From: Olsenella sp. An188
GTDB lineage: Bacteria; Actinomycetota; Coriobacteriia; Coriobacteriales; Atopobiaceae
DNA: 64,000 nucleotides
Assembly (NCBI RefSeq): GCF_002160255.1
Contig: NZ_NFKF01000006.1
Span: 101,910-165,909, forward strand
Direction: 5' to 3'
Shown here in pieces: positions 1 to 8,340 of this stretch (its first letter is position 1; each line of letters opens with the position of its first letter). Under the pieces are notes generated by a model that did not search any database, was not told the DNA's origin, and saw only the letters and a list, made by a program, of their open reading frames with translations. A program made the position numbers and the translations under genes.

Positions 1-56
1 CCTGCTCCGGGCGCACCTTCACTTCCCGGAGCCATTAGCCCAGAGGAGGTGACCAC

Positions 57-344
57 ATGAAGGCCTATGAACTGCTGTACTTTGTCGACCCCACGTGCAA
101 CGAGGAGACTCGCGCTGCCGTGATGAAGCGCATCGAGGTTGCCCTTGGTGACGGCACGGTCGACAGCGTCGAGGACTGGGGCAAGCGCAAGCTCGCCTTT
201 GAGATCGACGACCTCACCGAGGGTGACTACACCCTCATCAACTTCCACGCAGACCCCACCGTTATCGCCGAGCTCGACCGAGTTCTGCGCATCAACGACG
301 CCGTGAAGCGCCACATGGTCGTGCGCCGCGCGGACAAGGAGTAG
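57..344 (+). CDS. rpsF: 30S ribosomal protein S6
   Basis: Small-subunit ribosomal protein S6, which binds 16S rRNA next to S18. The 95-residue product begins MKAYELLYFVDP and keeps the family pattern: the YEllYivdP first strand, the VEDWGKRKLAFEI central segment and the LRINDAVKRHMVVRR end. Length is normal. A strong ribosome binding site, AGAGGAGGTGA, lies just upstream at about 42-52. It is the first gene of the conserved rpsF-ssb-rpsR block, and the promoter must lie left of the window. Confidence 0.97.
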   Translation: MKAYELLYFVDPTCNEETRAAVMKRIEVALGDGTVDSVEDWGKRKLAFEIDDLTEGDYTLINFHADPTVIAELDRVLRINDAVKRHMVVRRADKE

Positions 345-392
345 GCATGGAAGCGCGGGCCGCGAGGCCCGCAGGTGAGAGGGAGTGAGAAC

Positions 393-893
393 ATGAGCAT
401 CAACAGGGTGAACATCTCGGGTAACCTCACGAGGGACCCCGAGCTGCGCATGACGGGCAGCGGCACGCAGATCCTTTCCTTCGGCGTGGCCGTGAACGAC
501 CGCAGGCGCAACCCGCAGACCAACGAGTGGGAGGACGTTCCCAACTTCGTCGACTGCGTCGTGTTCGGCGCCCGCGCCGAGCCGCTCTCCCGCTTCCTCT
601 CCAAGGGCTCGAAGGTTGCCGTGGAGGGCAAGCTTCGTTACAGCTCGTGGGAGACGAAGGACGGCCAGCGCCGCAGCAAGCTGGAGGTCGTCGTAGACGA
701 GGTCGAGTTCCTCTCCTCGAGGAACCAGCAGGGAGGCGGCGCGCCCGCCTACCAGCCGGGCCCGTCCTACGCCGCCCCCGCCGCCGGCGCGCCGATGCCC
801 GTCGCCGCGGCGCCCGCGCCGCAGCAGGGCTACGCAGCGCCCGTCCAGGCCCCGCCGTCGGCAGACGTCTACGACGAGGACATCCCGTTCTAA
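393..893 (+). CDS. ssb: Single-stranded DNA-binding protein
   Basis: SSB coats single-stranded DNA in replication, recombination and repair and recruits partner enzymes. The 166-residue product has an OB fold at about residues 1-105 (NRVNISGNLTRDPELR at the start, a TKDGQRRSKLEVVVDEVEFL strand), then a flexible Ala/Pro/Gln-rich linker and the canonical acidic tip DEDIPF, which docks partner proteins. I chose ATG at 393 (MSINRVNISGN) over the upstream in-frame GTG at 375, because the 375 start lies within or before the GAGAGGGAG ribosome binding site. It lies between rpsF and rpsR, as in most bacteria. Confidence 0.96.
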   Translation: MSINRVNISGNLTRDPELRMTGSGTQILSFGVAVNDRRRNPQTNEWEDVPNFVDCVVFGARAEPLSRFLSKGSKVAVEGKLRYSSWETKDGQRRSKLEVVVDEVEFLSSRNQQGGGAPAYQPGPSYAAPAAGAPMPVAAAPAPQQGYAAPVQAPPSADVYDEDIPF

Positions 894-938
894 CCACCCC
901 GGCGGCTCTGCGGCCGCCAACAGAAAGGCAAACAAGAC

Positions 939-1211
939 ATGGCTCAGCAGAAGCAGGATTTTCAGCGCCAGCCGCGTCGCAAGTACTGCCAGTTCTGCAA
1001 GGAGGGCACCGAGTACATCGACTACAAGGATGTGCAGCTCCTCCGCAAGTACATGACCGACCGCGGCAAGATCAAGCCGCGCCGCGTCACTGGCGCCTGC
1101 ACGCAGCACCAGCACGACATCGCGCTCGCGATCAAGCGCGCCCGCGAGATGGCGCTTCTCCCGTACACCGTCCCCGTGGTCTCCAGCCGCGGCGGCCGTA
1201 ACCGCGGCTAG
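939..1211 (+). CDS. rpsR: 30S ribosomal protein S18 (zinc-binding type)
   Basis: Small-subunit protein S18, partner of S6. The 90-residue product contains the signature [25 protein letters not shown] split by normal family variation. Notably it retains CQFC near residues 15-18 and a further Cys and His in GACTQHQHD, so this is the C+ (zinc-ribbon) form of S18, not the cysteine-free form that some bacteria switch to under zinc limitation. The start is preceded by an AGAAAGG ribosome binding site. It ends 24 bases before the downstream membrane-protein gene and is probably co-transcribed with it. Confidence 0.96.
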   Translation: MAQQKQDFQRQPRRKYCQFCKEGTEYIDYKDVQLLRKYMTDRGKIKPRRVTGACTQHQHDIALAIKRAREMALLPYTVPVVSSRGGRNRG

Positions 1212-1235
1212 GCGCCTTCCAGCAAGGAGCGCGCG

Positions 1236-2324
1236 ATGAGCGACTGGCCCAACAACGGCTGCCCGCCCCCTCCGGGGACGGCGGGCGGCGCAGGAGCGCC
1301 CGGGAGCTCCTCGGGAGAGCGGGGCATCGTCCCGCTCGGCCCCGGCGGAGGGCGCCGCAAGGCGCTCACGCTCCCGTCGGGCCTGTTCTTCTGCGTGCTG
1401 GGCGGCGCCGTGGCGTCCTCGACGCTCTCGCTGCTCGGCCCGGTGTTCGTGGGCTACGGCCTGGTCTCCGCCTCGGAGGCCGCGGGCCTGCGCGGCAAGC
1501 TCCTGTGCCTGCCGGCGTCGCTCGTCCCGGCCGTCGCCCTCAGCCTCTCCGGAGGCGTGGCCGTCGTGGTCACGACCGTCATCTGCTGCCTCGCCGCGCT
1601 TCTCGTGGCCGAGCTCACGCTCAGGGGCAAGGTGACGCCGGGGGTTGGCTGCCTGGTCGTCGCCGCGCTCGCTCTCGTGCACCTCGGGGCCGACACGTTC
1701 GTCGCGGCCTCCCAGGGAACGAGCGTCTACGCGAGCGTCGAGGCGGTTCTCGACGCCTACGACGCCCAGCTCTCGGGCGCGGGCGTCACGGCGGTGGCGG
1801 TCATGCAGCAGGTTCGCTCGCTCATGTCGACGTTCTGGCCCATGGCCTACGTCGTGACCGCCCTCGGCGAGTTCCTCTTCGCCGGTATGGGCGTGAGCCT
1901 CGCGGCACCGAGGATGGCCGAGAGGACCGTCCGACCTCAGCGCGTCTCCGAGTTCGACCTGCCGCTGTGGGTCGTGGCCGTGCTCGTCGCGGCGGCCGCG
2001 GTCCTGGCGCTCGGGCTCTCCCTCACCGGAGCGGTGGCCGACGTCTCCGTCATGGTCTCTGCAAACGTGATCATGAGCCTGAGGTTCGCGTTCGCCATCC
2101 AGGGCCTGGCGGTTCTCGCCTGGTTCCTCGGGCGGCACCGCGTGGGGCCGGTGGCATCGGCCCTGCTCGGGGGAGCGGCGCTCTATCTGGAAGTACAGTT
2201 CGTCGTATTGACCATCGCGGGGCTCGTTGACGTGTGGGCCAACTTCCGTCACCTCGACAGGGGCGGAAGGCCAGGCGTCGAGACGCCCGCGAAGCAGGAA
2301 AACGGGTCGGCTCAGGCCGACTGA
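1236..2324 (+). CDS. DUF2232 (YybS-like) multi-pass membrane protein
   Basis: A 362-residue integral membrane protein with a proline/glycine-rich cytoplasmic head (about residues 1-45) followed by roughly eight hydrophobic segments. The C-terminal half has the pattern I associate with DUF2232/YybS: FDLPLWVVAVLV, then an Asn in a helix, an IQGLAVLAWFL helix and a final segment ending LVDVWANFRHLD. The position between rpsR and rplI matches where YybS-like genes sit in Firmicutes. The function of the family is unknown. It lies 15 bases before rplI, so it is almost certainly in the ribosomal protein operon. Confidence 0.75.
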   Translation: MSDWPNNGCPPPPGTAGGAGAPGSSSGERGIVPLGPGGGRRKALTLPSGLFFCVLGGAVASSTLSLLGPVFVGYGLVSASEAAGLRGKLLCLPASLVPAVALSLSGGVAVVVTTVICCLAALLVAELTLRGKVTPGVGCLVVAALALVHLGADTFVAASQGTSVYASVEAVLDAYDAQLSGAGVTAVAVMQQVRSLMSTFWPMAYVVTALGEFLFAGMGVSLAAPRMAERTVRPQRVSEFDLPLWVVAVLVAAAAVLALGLSLTGAVADVSVMVSANVIMSLRFAFAIQGLAVLAWFLGRHRVGPVASALLGGAALYLEVQFVVLTIAGLVDVWANFRHLDRGGRPGVETPAKQENGSAQAD

Positions 2325-2339
2325 CCGAAGGAGTGTCAC

Positions 2340-2867
2340 ATGAAGGTCATCCTTTTGGGTGAGCTCCGGGGCAAGGGCGGAGAGGGCGACATCGTCGAGG
2401 TCGCCCAGGGCTACGCGGAGAACTACCTGTTCCCCAACAAGATCGCCCAGCCCGCCACCCCGGGCAACATCAAGCAGCTCGAGGAGCGCCGTCACAACAT
2501 CGAGAAGCGCGAGGCGGAGCGCATCGCCGCCGCCGAGGCCACCAAGGCCGCGCTTGACGGCAAGTCCGTGACCGTTGACGCCAAGATCGGCGAGGAGGGC
2601 CAGCTCTTCGGCTCCGTCACCCCCGCCCAGATCGCCGAGGCCATCAACGCTCAGCTCGGCGTCGAGGTCGACCGCAAGCGCGTCGGCCGCGGCAACAACA
2701 TCAAGACCTCCGGCAAGCACGCCGTCGAGGTCAACCTCTACCGTGAGATCACCGCCGTGGTCAACGTCCTGGTGGGCGTGACCGAGGAGCAGGTCGCGGA
2801 CGAGGCCGAGCCCGAGGCCGAGGTCGTGGAGACCGAGGCGGAGGCCGTCGTCGAGGACGCCGAGTAG
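2340..2867 (+). CDS. rplI: 50S ribosomal protein L9
   Basis: Large-subunit protein L9. The N-terminal domain MKVILLGELRGKGGEGDIVEVAQGYAENYLFPNKIA is canonical. A long connecting helix (about residues 45-75, rich in Glu, Arg and Ala) leads to a C-terminal rRNA-binding domain with GQLFGSVTPAQIAEAI. At 175 residues it is about 27 longer than typical L9. The excess is an acidic tail (repeated E, A, V, D) after residue 148. It is followed by a strong intrinsic terminator at 2945-2985, so this is the last gene of the ribosomal operon. Confidence 0.96.
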   Translation: MKVILLGELRGKGGEGDIVEVAQGYAENYLFPNKIAQPATPGNIKQLEERRHNIEKREAERIAAAEATKAALDGKSVTVDAKIGEEGQLFGSVTPAQIAEAINAQLGVEVDRKRVGRGNNIKTSGKHAVEVNLYREITAVVNVLVGVTEEQVADEAEPEAEVVETEAEAVVEDAE

Positions 2868-2910
2868 GCTCGAGACTTTTCAACGCACTTCTCGCTGAGC
2901 TGGGGATTTC

Positions 2911-2916
2911 TACAAT
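2911..2916 (+). promoter_or_regulatory. Possible -10 element in the rplI-terminator interval
   Basis: TACAAT lies 43 bases after the rplI stop and about 30 bases before the terminator stem. No convincing -35 box is visible at 16-18 bases upstream (CTTCTC region). If used, it would make only a very short RNA ending at the terminator, so the call is weak. Confidence 0.2.
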
Positions 2917-2944
2917 AACCGCAGGTCAGGAAAGTGTAACCTCA

Positions 2945-2985
2945 AACCCCGGGTGGCCTCGAGCCGCCCGGGGTTCACTTTTGTT
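2945..2985 (+). terminator. Intrinsic terminator of the rpsF-rplI operon
   Basis: A 13-bp stem (2945-2957 with 2963-2975, one G:T pair) with a five-base loop CTCGA. It is followed by CACTTTTGTT, which gives the U-rich tail. Confidence 0.9.
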
Positions 2986-3081
2986 AAGCGGTGCTGATTA
3001 GGCACTCTACCTGCGGTTTTACCAATAGTTACACCCTTTTATATAGAACCTTGAGATTGTCCTCCCCGGGGTCCCAGGGCG

Positions 3082-3152
3082 TGTCGAAAAAGTAGAAAAG
3101 TGTTGAAAACATGCCTAAACGACCGGGGAAAAATTTGTCGAAAACGTAGAAA
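3082..3152. repeat. Direct repeats TGTCGAAAA(A/C)GTAGAAA upstream of dnaB
   Basis: The 17-mer TGTCGAAAAAGTAGAAA at 3082-3098 recurs with one change at 3136-3152 (TGTCGAAAACGTAGAAA). Degenerate copies, TGTTGAAAAC at 3101-3110 and TGTCGAAGAC at 3199-3208, lie nearby. Copy spacing is 54 bases. The region between the rplI terminator and dnaB (2986-3309) has no gene. Apart from these repeats it holds one copy of the window-wide 13-mer at 3180-3192 and a likely promoter. An iterated operator for a regulator of dnaB transcription is the simplest reading, but no known box is recognised. Confidence 0.5.
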
Positions 3153-3245
3153 GCGAGAGAAACCGCCGTTCAGGCGCAAGGTTCTTCTCGCCGGGAGTGT
3201 CGAAGACCGGGCCTGCGCAAAATGACCCCTTGACAGCCGGGGAAG

Positions 3246-3275
3246 TTGGTCGTTAGGGCCTCTCACGGGTAGAAT
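3246..3275 (+). promoter_or_regulatory. Candidate dnaB promoter
   Basis: TTGGTC (3246-3251), an 18-base spacer, then TAGAAT (3270-3275). The -10 overlaps the alternative ATG start at 3274, which argues for translation from GTG 3310. Confidence 0.35.
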
Positions 3276-3309
3276 GGACGCTCAGGAGAAGGGCGTGCGA
3301 GGGGGCAGC

Positions 3310-4698
3310 GTGGCACAGGGCGACTACAGCGTTAATCCGACGAGGATGACCATGGGCGAGGGGGCGGCCATGCCCCAGGACCCGGAGGCGGAGGCCTCGA
3401 TCCTCTCGGCCATGATGGTCTCGGCGGACGCCCTGCAGGAGTGCCTGATCGACCTTGACCCGGACGACTTCTACCTCCCGTCCAACCGCACCGTCTTCGT
3501 GGCCATGCGGGAGATGTTCGACAAGAACCTCCCGATCGACACCATCTCGCTCGCCGACTACCTCAAGACCACCGGCGAGCTTGAGCGCGTGGGCGGCCGC
3601 AGCTTCCTGCTGGGCCTGGGCAACAACTCGCTCGCGCTGGTGGGCTGGCGCCGCCACGTGGAGATGCTGCACCGCGACACCACGCTGCGCAAGATGATCA
3701 ACGCCGCCGCGCAGATAACGGCGCTCGCCTTCGATGCGCCCGAGGACACCAAGGAGGTCGTGGACAGCGCCGAGCGCCTGCTGCTCGACGTCACCAACCG
3801 CGACGTCAAGGCCGGCGAGCAGTCGCTCGAGGAGATCATGGCCGACCTCTACGAGGACCTCGGCCAGAACGCGGCTAACCCCGGCGGCCAGCTCGGCGTG
3901 TCCACCGGCTTCAAGCGCATCGACGAGTGCCTGCTCGGTCTGCGCCCGGGCCAGATGATCGTCATCGGTGCGCGCCCCGGCGTGGGCAAGACGTCGTTCG
4001 CCCTCAACCTGGCGACCAACGCGGCCTTTGCCGGCGCCTCCGTGGCGCTCTTCTCGCTCGAGATGTCAAAGGTGGAGATCGCCCAGAGGCTGCTCGCTGC
4101 CGAGGCGCGCGTGGGCCTGCGCGAGATCCGCTCCGCCCACATCCGCGACGACCAGTGGCCGCAGATCCTCGAGGCCACCAACAGCCTCTCGCAGCTCGAC
4201 ATCATGATCGACGACACTCCGGGAACCACCGTCACCGAGATCCGAGCCAAGGCCCGCCGCATCCTGCACGGCAAGAAGCTCGGCATCGTGATCATCGACT
4301 ACCTCCAGCTCATCTCCCCGCCCGCGGGCGGCCGCCGCGCGGACAGCCGCGCGACCGAGGTCTCCGAGATGAGCCGCGGCATCAAGATCATGGCCAAGGA
4401 CCTCGAGGTCCCGGTCGTGGCGCTCTCCCAGCTCAACCGTACCGTCGAGAACCGCACGGGCAAGCGCCCGCAGCTCTCCGACCTGCGCGAGTCGGGCTCC
4501 ATCGAGCAGGACGCCGACATCGTCGCCCTTCTCGACCGCTCGATGAACGAGGACGAGGCCGCCCGCGAGGACCGTCCGGCCATGAACGAGACGACGTTCA
4601 TCATCGCCAAGAACCGCTCCGGCGCGCTCGACGACATCCCGCTGACGTTCCTTCCGGGCTCGACGAAGTTCGTGGAGATCGACGGCTTCCACGACTAG
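3310..4698 (+). CDS. dnaB: Replicative DNA helicase DnaB
   Basis: Hexameric helicase that unwinds DNA at the replication fork and contacts DnaG primase. The N-terminal primase-binding domain begins around PQDPEAEASILSAMM. The RecA-like C-terminal domain has Walker A GARPGVGKTSFALN, Walker B IVIIDYLQL and the family signature LSQLNRTVENR...LRESGSIEQDADIV. The product is 462 residues and has no intein. GTG 3310 is preferred over ATG 3274: it follows an AGGGGGC ribosome binding site, whereas 3274 has none and overlaps a -10-like TAGAAT. It is separated from rplI by a terminator and so probably has its own promoter. Confidence 0.95.
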   Translation: MAQGDYSVNPTRMTMGEGAAMPQDPEAEASILSAMMVSADALQECLIDLDPDDFYLPSNRTVFVAMREMFDKNLPIDTISLADYLKTTGELERVGGRSFLLGLGNNSLALVGWRRHVEMLHRDTTLRKMINAAAQITALAFDAPEDTKEVVDSAERLLLDVTNRDVKAGEQSLEEIMADLYEDLGQNAANPGGQLGVSTGFKRIDECLLGLRPGQMIVIGARPGVGKTSFALNLATNAAFAGASVALFSLEMSKVEIAQRLLAAEARVGLREIRSAHIRDDQWPQILEATNSLSQLDIMIDDTPGTTVTEIRAKARRILHGKKLGIVIIDYLQLISPPAGGRRADSRATEVSEMSRGIKIMAKDLEVPVVALSQLNRTVENRTGKRPQLSDLRESGSIEQDADIVALLDRSMNEDEAAREDRPAMNETTFIIAKNRSGALDDIPLTFLPGSTKFVEIDGFHD

Positions 4699-4757
4699 GA
4701 GAGACGATTGGGATAGGGTAAACCGCCACACTCCCACCGCGCGCAACCGCCCTGCCG

Positions 4758-4763
4758 TATAAT
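4758..4763 (+). promoter_or_regulatory. -10 element of purA
   Basis: A perfect TATAAT lies 35 bases before the purA ATG at 4798. No clear -35 box is visible. Transcription would start near 4770, which rules out the in-frame GTG at 4774 as the start codon. Confidence 0.55.
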
Positions 4764-4797
4764 TGTCACGTATGTGAATCGCGACGAAAGGGCGCAC

Positions 4798-6078
4798 ATG
4801 TCCGCATCAGTGCTCGTGGGTACTCAGTGGGGCGACGAGGGCAAGGGCAAGGTCACCGACCTCATCTCAGGTGACTTCGACGTGGTCTGCCGCTACGCAG
4901 GCGGCGCCAACGCCGGCCACACGGTCATCGCCAACGGCAAGAAGCTGGCGCTGCACCAGGTTCCCTCCGGCGTCATGTACGAGGGCACCTACCCCGTGAT
5001 CGGCAACGGCTGCATCGTGGACCCCGAGATCCTCCTCTCCGAGATCGACATGCTCGCCGAGCAGGGCATCTCCGCCGAGAACCTCAAGATCTCCGGCAAC
5101 GCCCACATCGTCATGCCCTACCACAAGGACCTCGACGGCGCGCACGAGAAGAAGCTCGGCAAGAACCTCATCGGTACCACCAAGCGCGGCGTCGGCCCCT
5201 GCTACATGGACAAGATGAACCGCACGGGCCTGCGCATCCAAGACATGCTGGACGAGAAGATCTTCCGCCAGAAGCTCGAGAGCGCCCTGGCCTACACCAA
5301 CCCCATCCTTGAGAAGGTCTACGAGCTGCCCACCTACACCGTTGAGCAGATCTGCGAGACCTACCTGCCGTACGCCGAGCGCATCCGCCCCTACATCGTG
5401 GAGAGCAGCCTGTTCCTCAACGAGCAGCTCGAGAGCGGAAAGAACATCCTCTTTGAGGGCGCGCAGGCCACGATGCTTGACATCGACCACGGCACCTACC
5501 CCTTCGTGACGAGCTCCAACTGCACCGCGGGCGGCGCCGTCACCGGCTCGGGCGTCGGCCCCACCAACATCGACCGCGTGCTCGGCGTGGCCAAGGCCTA
5601 CCTCACGCGCGTCGGCTCCGGCCCGTTCCCCACGGAGCTCTTTGACGAGATCGGCGACAAGCTCGGCGAGGTGGGCCACGAGTACGGCGTGACCACCGGC
5701 CGCAAGCGCCGCTGCGGCTGGTACGACGCCGTGGTGGTCAACTACGCCGCCCGCGTCAACGGCCTCACCGACCTCGCCATCACCAAGCTCGACGTGCTCG
5801 GCTGCCTGGACGAGATCAAGGTCTGCGTGGCCTACGAGTGCGACGGCGTGGAGTACCACACCGTGCCCGAGCACCAGAGCGTCTTCTACCACGCCAAGCC
5901 GGTCTACGAGACCCTGCCCGGCTGGAAGTGCGACATCTCCGGCGTGCGCAACTTCTACCAGCTTCCGCGCGAGGCCAAGGACTACATCGACTTCCTCGAG
6001 CAGCTGGCCGGCGTGCGCGTCTCCATCATCACGGTGGGCCCGGACCGCGAGCAGACCATCGACCGCTACTGGCACTAG
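4798..6078 (+). CDS. purA: Adenylosuccinate synthase
   Basis: Joins aspartate to IMP using GTP to give adenylosuccinate, the first committed step to AMP. The 426-residue product shows the family signatures: GTQWGDEGKGKVTD at the N-terminus, the NAGHTV loop, KRGVGPCYMDK, the GTTGRKRRCGW segment (here VTTGRKRRCGW) and the C-terminal VSIITVGPDREQTI. I chose the ATG at 4798, with a GAAAGG ribosome binding site, because the upstream GTG at 4774 lies almost at the predicted transcription start. It is the first of six purine genes in the window. Confidence 0.97.
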   Translation: MSASVLVGTQWGDEGKGKVTDLISGDFDVVCRYAGGANAGHTVIANGKKLALHQVPSGVMYEGTYPVIGNGCIVDPEILLSEIDMLAEQGISAENLKISGNAHIVMPYHKDLDGAHEKKLGKNLIGTTKRGVGPCYMDKMNRTGLRIQDMLDEKIFRQKLESALAYTNPILEKVYELPTYTVEQICETYLPYAERIRPYIVESSLFLNEQLESGKNILFEGAQATMLDIDHGTYPFVTSSNCTAGGAVTGSGVGPTNIDRVLGVAKAYLTRVGSGPFPTELFDEIGDKLGEVGHEYGVTTGRKRRCGWYDAVVVNYAARVNGLTDLAITKLDVLGCLDEIKVCVAYECDGVEYHTVPEHQSVFYHAKPVYETLPGWKCDISGVRNFYQLPREAKDYIDFLEQLAGVRVSIITVGPDREQTIDRYWH

Positions 6079-6100
6079 GCCGGCCGGATCGGGGCGGCTT

Positions 6101-6955
6101 GTGTCGGAAAGGGACTTCGCGATCGTCTGCGACAGCGGGTGCGACCTGCCGCCGGCGTTTCTCGAGCGCGCGGGCGTCGTGCTTGTCGACTTGGGCCCGT
6201 CGGGCGCGGGCGGCGAGCAGGACCTCTCGTCGCGGCTCGAGCGGACCTACCGCGACCTCGCCGCGCGCGGCTACGCGCGCGTGGCGTCGGTGCACTCCGC
6301 GGCGTCCTTCTCGCCGGCCATCCTGAGGGCGAGGGAGGCGGCTGAGGCCTGCACGGGCGTGTGCGAGGTCGAGGTGGTCGACTCGGGGGCCGCCTCGGCC
6401 GCGACGGGCATGCTGGTGGACAGGATCTCTCGCTACCGCTACTTCGGCGTAGAGTTTGACGAGGCCGTCGAGGCCGTGCGCCAGCTCGCGGGCCAGGTGC
6501 GCCTGCTCGTGGTGCCGACCGCGAAGGCGCACTTCGCGCGGCGCAGGACGCACCGCGAGCGCCAGGGGATCTTGGGGCGCGCGACGGCGTCGCTCAGGAT
6601 GCGCGTGTCCGGCGAGCGCGGGCTCTTCCTGCTCTCGCGCGGGGAGGTCACGCAGCTGGCGCGCGCGACGGACCTCGTGGAGCTGACGAGCCGGCTCGCG
6701 CACGCGATGAGCGCGGTCTCGGCCGGCGAGGGCCCGGTCACGTACGCCCTGGTGGAGACCGGCGACCCGCGCGCGCTGCGCGCCGTCGAGAAGCCGCTCG
6801 ACACCAACGAGTTCGAGTCCCGCCGCCTGGGGACGGTGCGCGCCACGCCCGCGGTCGAGGAGGTCGTGGGGGCAGGCGCCGTTGCCGTGGCCTTTGCGCC
6901 CGAGTCGGCGTACTCGCGCGAGGTGCCGCCCGCGCCTGCGGAAACGAAGGATTAG
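6101..6955 (+). CDS. DegV family protein
   Basis: DegV-fold proteins bind fatty acids; some act with a fatty-acid kinase (FakB-type). This 284-residue product opens with IVCDSGCDLPPAFLERAGVVLVDL, which is the DegV opening (a D-S-x-D-L-P pattern), followed by SVHSAASFSPAILRAREAAE and EVVDSGAASAATGMLV, which correspond to the ligand-binding Ser/Thr loop and the VVDS..aS.G.G motif. The usual TSQPS motif is poorly conserved, so ligand binding may differ. It starts with GTG 22 bases after purA and is probably in the same transcript. Confidence 0.75.
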   Translation: MSERDFAIVCDSGCDLPPAFLERAGVVLVDLGPSGAGGEQDLSSRLERTYRDLAARGYARVASVHSAASFSPAILRAREAAEACTGVCEVEVVDSGAASAATGMLVDRISRYRYFGVEFDEAVEAVRQLAGQVRLLVVPTAKAHFARRRTHRERQGILGRATASLRMRVSGERGLFLLSRGEVTQLARATDLVELTSRLAHAMSAVSAGEGPVTYALVETGDPRALRAVEKPLDTNEFESRRLGTVRATPAVEEVVGAGAVAVAFAPESAYSREVPPAPAETKD

Positions 6956-6978
6956 CGCCCCCCGCGAGGAGGGCACGG

Positions 6979-6994
6979 GGGCCCGCGCGGGCCC
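6979..6994. repeat. Perfect 16-bp palindrome between the degV-like gene and purD
   Basis: GGGCCCGCGCGGGCCC is perfectly self-complementary and lies just before the purD ribosome binding site. It could form a cruciform or an RNA hairpin. There is no U-tract, so termination is unlikely. Confidence 0.5.
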
Positions 6995-7009
6995 GAGAGG
7001 GAGGTTAGC

Positions 7010-8296
7010 ATGAGCACCGAGAAGATCGACGTCCTGCTCCTTGGATCCGGCGGGCGCGAGCACGCGCTTCTCGCCAAGCTGGCGGAGTCCCCGCGCGCGG
7101 GCAGGCTCTACGTGGCCCCGGGCAACGGAGGCATGAACGCGACGGCCGAGGCCGTGGAGCTTGACGTGGAGTCGCCGGTGGCCGTGGCCGAGTGGGCTCG
7201 CGAGCACGGCGTGGGCCTCGTGGTGATCGGCCCGGAGGCCCCGCTCGTGGCCGGCGTGGCCGACGCGGTGCGCTCCGCGGGCATCCCCTGCTTTGGCCCC
7301 AACGGCGACGCGGCCCAGATGGAGGGCTCCAAGAAGTTTGCCAAGCAGGTCATGAGCCGCGCCGGCGTGCCCACCGCCGCCTACCGCAGCTTCACCGACG
7401 AGGCCACCTGCGCGGAGTACGTCGAGCGCGCGGGCGCCCCGATCGTGATCAAGGCCGACGGCCTGGCCGCGGGCAAGGGCGTCATCGTGGCCAAGACCAC
7501 CGAGGAGGCGCTCGCCGGCGTGCGCGAGTGCTTCTCGGGCGTGTTTGGCGAGGCGGGTGCGACCGTGGTCGTGGAGGAGATGCTCGATGGCCCCGAGTGC
7601 TCGCTGCTGGCGCTCACCGACGGCCGTACCGTGGTGCCGCTCGCCACGGCGCAGGACCACAAGCGCGCGCTTGACGGAGACCGCGGCCCCAACACGGGCG
7701 GCATGGGCGTGTACTCGCCCGTCCCCGAGCACCTGGTGAGCGCCGAGCAGCTCGCCGCGATGGTGGAGATCGAGCGCCGCGTGGTGGCCGAGCTCGCCTC
7801 CGAGGGCATCACCTACTCCGGCTGCCTCTACGGCGGCTTCATGCTCACGTCCGAGGGCCCCAAGGTCCTGGAGTTCAACGCGCGCTTCGGCGACCCGGAG
7901 ACCCAGGTGGTGCTGCCGCGCATGAAGGCGGACCTCATCGAGGTGTTCCTGGCGTGCGACGCGGGCACGCTCACCGAGGACATGGTCTCCTGGGACGACG
8001 ACTGGGCCGTCTCGGTGGTGCTCACCTCCGCGGGCTACCCCGGCTCCTACGAGAAGGGCAAGGTCATCACCGGCATCGAGCGCGCCGAGGAGCTTCCCGG
8101 CGTGACGGTGTACCACGCCGGCACGGCCCTGCGTGACGGCGAGCTGGTGACGGCTGGCGGCCGCGTGCTCGACGTGACCGCGGTTGCCCCCACCTTCGAG
8201 GAGGCCCGCGAGCGCGCCTACGCCGCCTGCGAGCTCATCGACTTCGAGGGCAAGACGTACCGCAGCGACATCGGCATGCGCGCGATCGCTCGGTAG
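7010..8296 (+). CDS. purD: Phosphoribosylamine-glycine ligase
   Basis: GARS: couples glycine to 5-phosphoribosylamine with ATP in purine step 2. The 428-residue ATP-grasp enzyme begins DVLLLGSGGREHALLAKL (a Rossmann-like entry). It carries GPEAPLVAGVADAVR, the flexible ATP-loop region KADGLAAGKGVIVAKT, the DHKRALDGDRGPNTGGMG signature and NARFGDPETQVVLPR. The length is typical of a stand-alone PurD (not fused to PurM or PurN, which are separate genes at 18.5-20.2 kb). The start is supported by a GAGGGAGG ribosome binding site. Confidence 0.97.
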   Translation: MSTEKIDVLLLGSGGREHALLAKLAESPRAGRLYVAPGNGGMNATAEAVELDVESPVAVAEWAREHGVGLVVIGPEAPLVAGVADAVRSAGIPCFGPNGDAAQMEGSKKFAKQVMSRAGVPTAAYRSFTDEATCAEYVERAGAPIVIKADGLAAGKGVIVAKTTEEALAGVRECFSGVFGEAGATVVVEEMLDGPECSLLALTDGRTVVPLATAQDHKRALDGDRGPNTGGMGVYSPVPEHLVSAEQLAAMVEIERRVVAELASEGITYSGCLYGGFMLTSEGPKVLEFNARFGDPETQVVLPRMKADLIEVFLACDAGTLTEDMVSWDDDWAVSVVLTSAGYPGSYEKGKVITGIERAEELPGVTVYHAGTALRDGELVTAGGRVLDVTAVAPTFEEARERAYAACELIDFEGKTYRSDIGMRAIAR

Positions 8297-8340
8297 GCTG
8301 CGCGCCCCGGACGCAACGCCAGACAGCTAGGAGGACACTC

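Noticed and set aside
3230..3235. TTGACA as the dnaB -35 box.
   Set aside because: No -10-like hexamer lies 16-18 bases downstream; the nearest TAGAAT is 34 bases away.
6029..8116. A 695-residue open frame on the minus strand opposite the DegV-like gene and purD.
   Set aside because: It is rich in His, Arg, Gly and Ala, the typical product of reading GC-rich genes backwards. No family motif, and it overlaps two well-supported genes.
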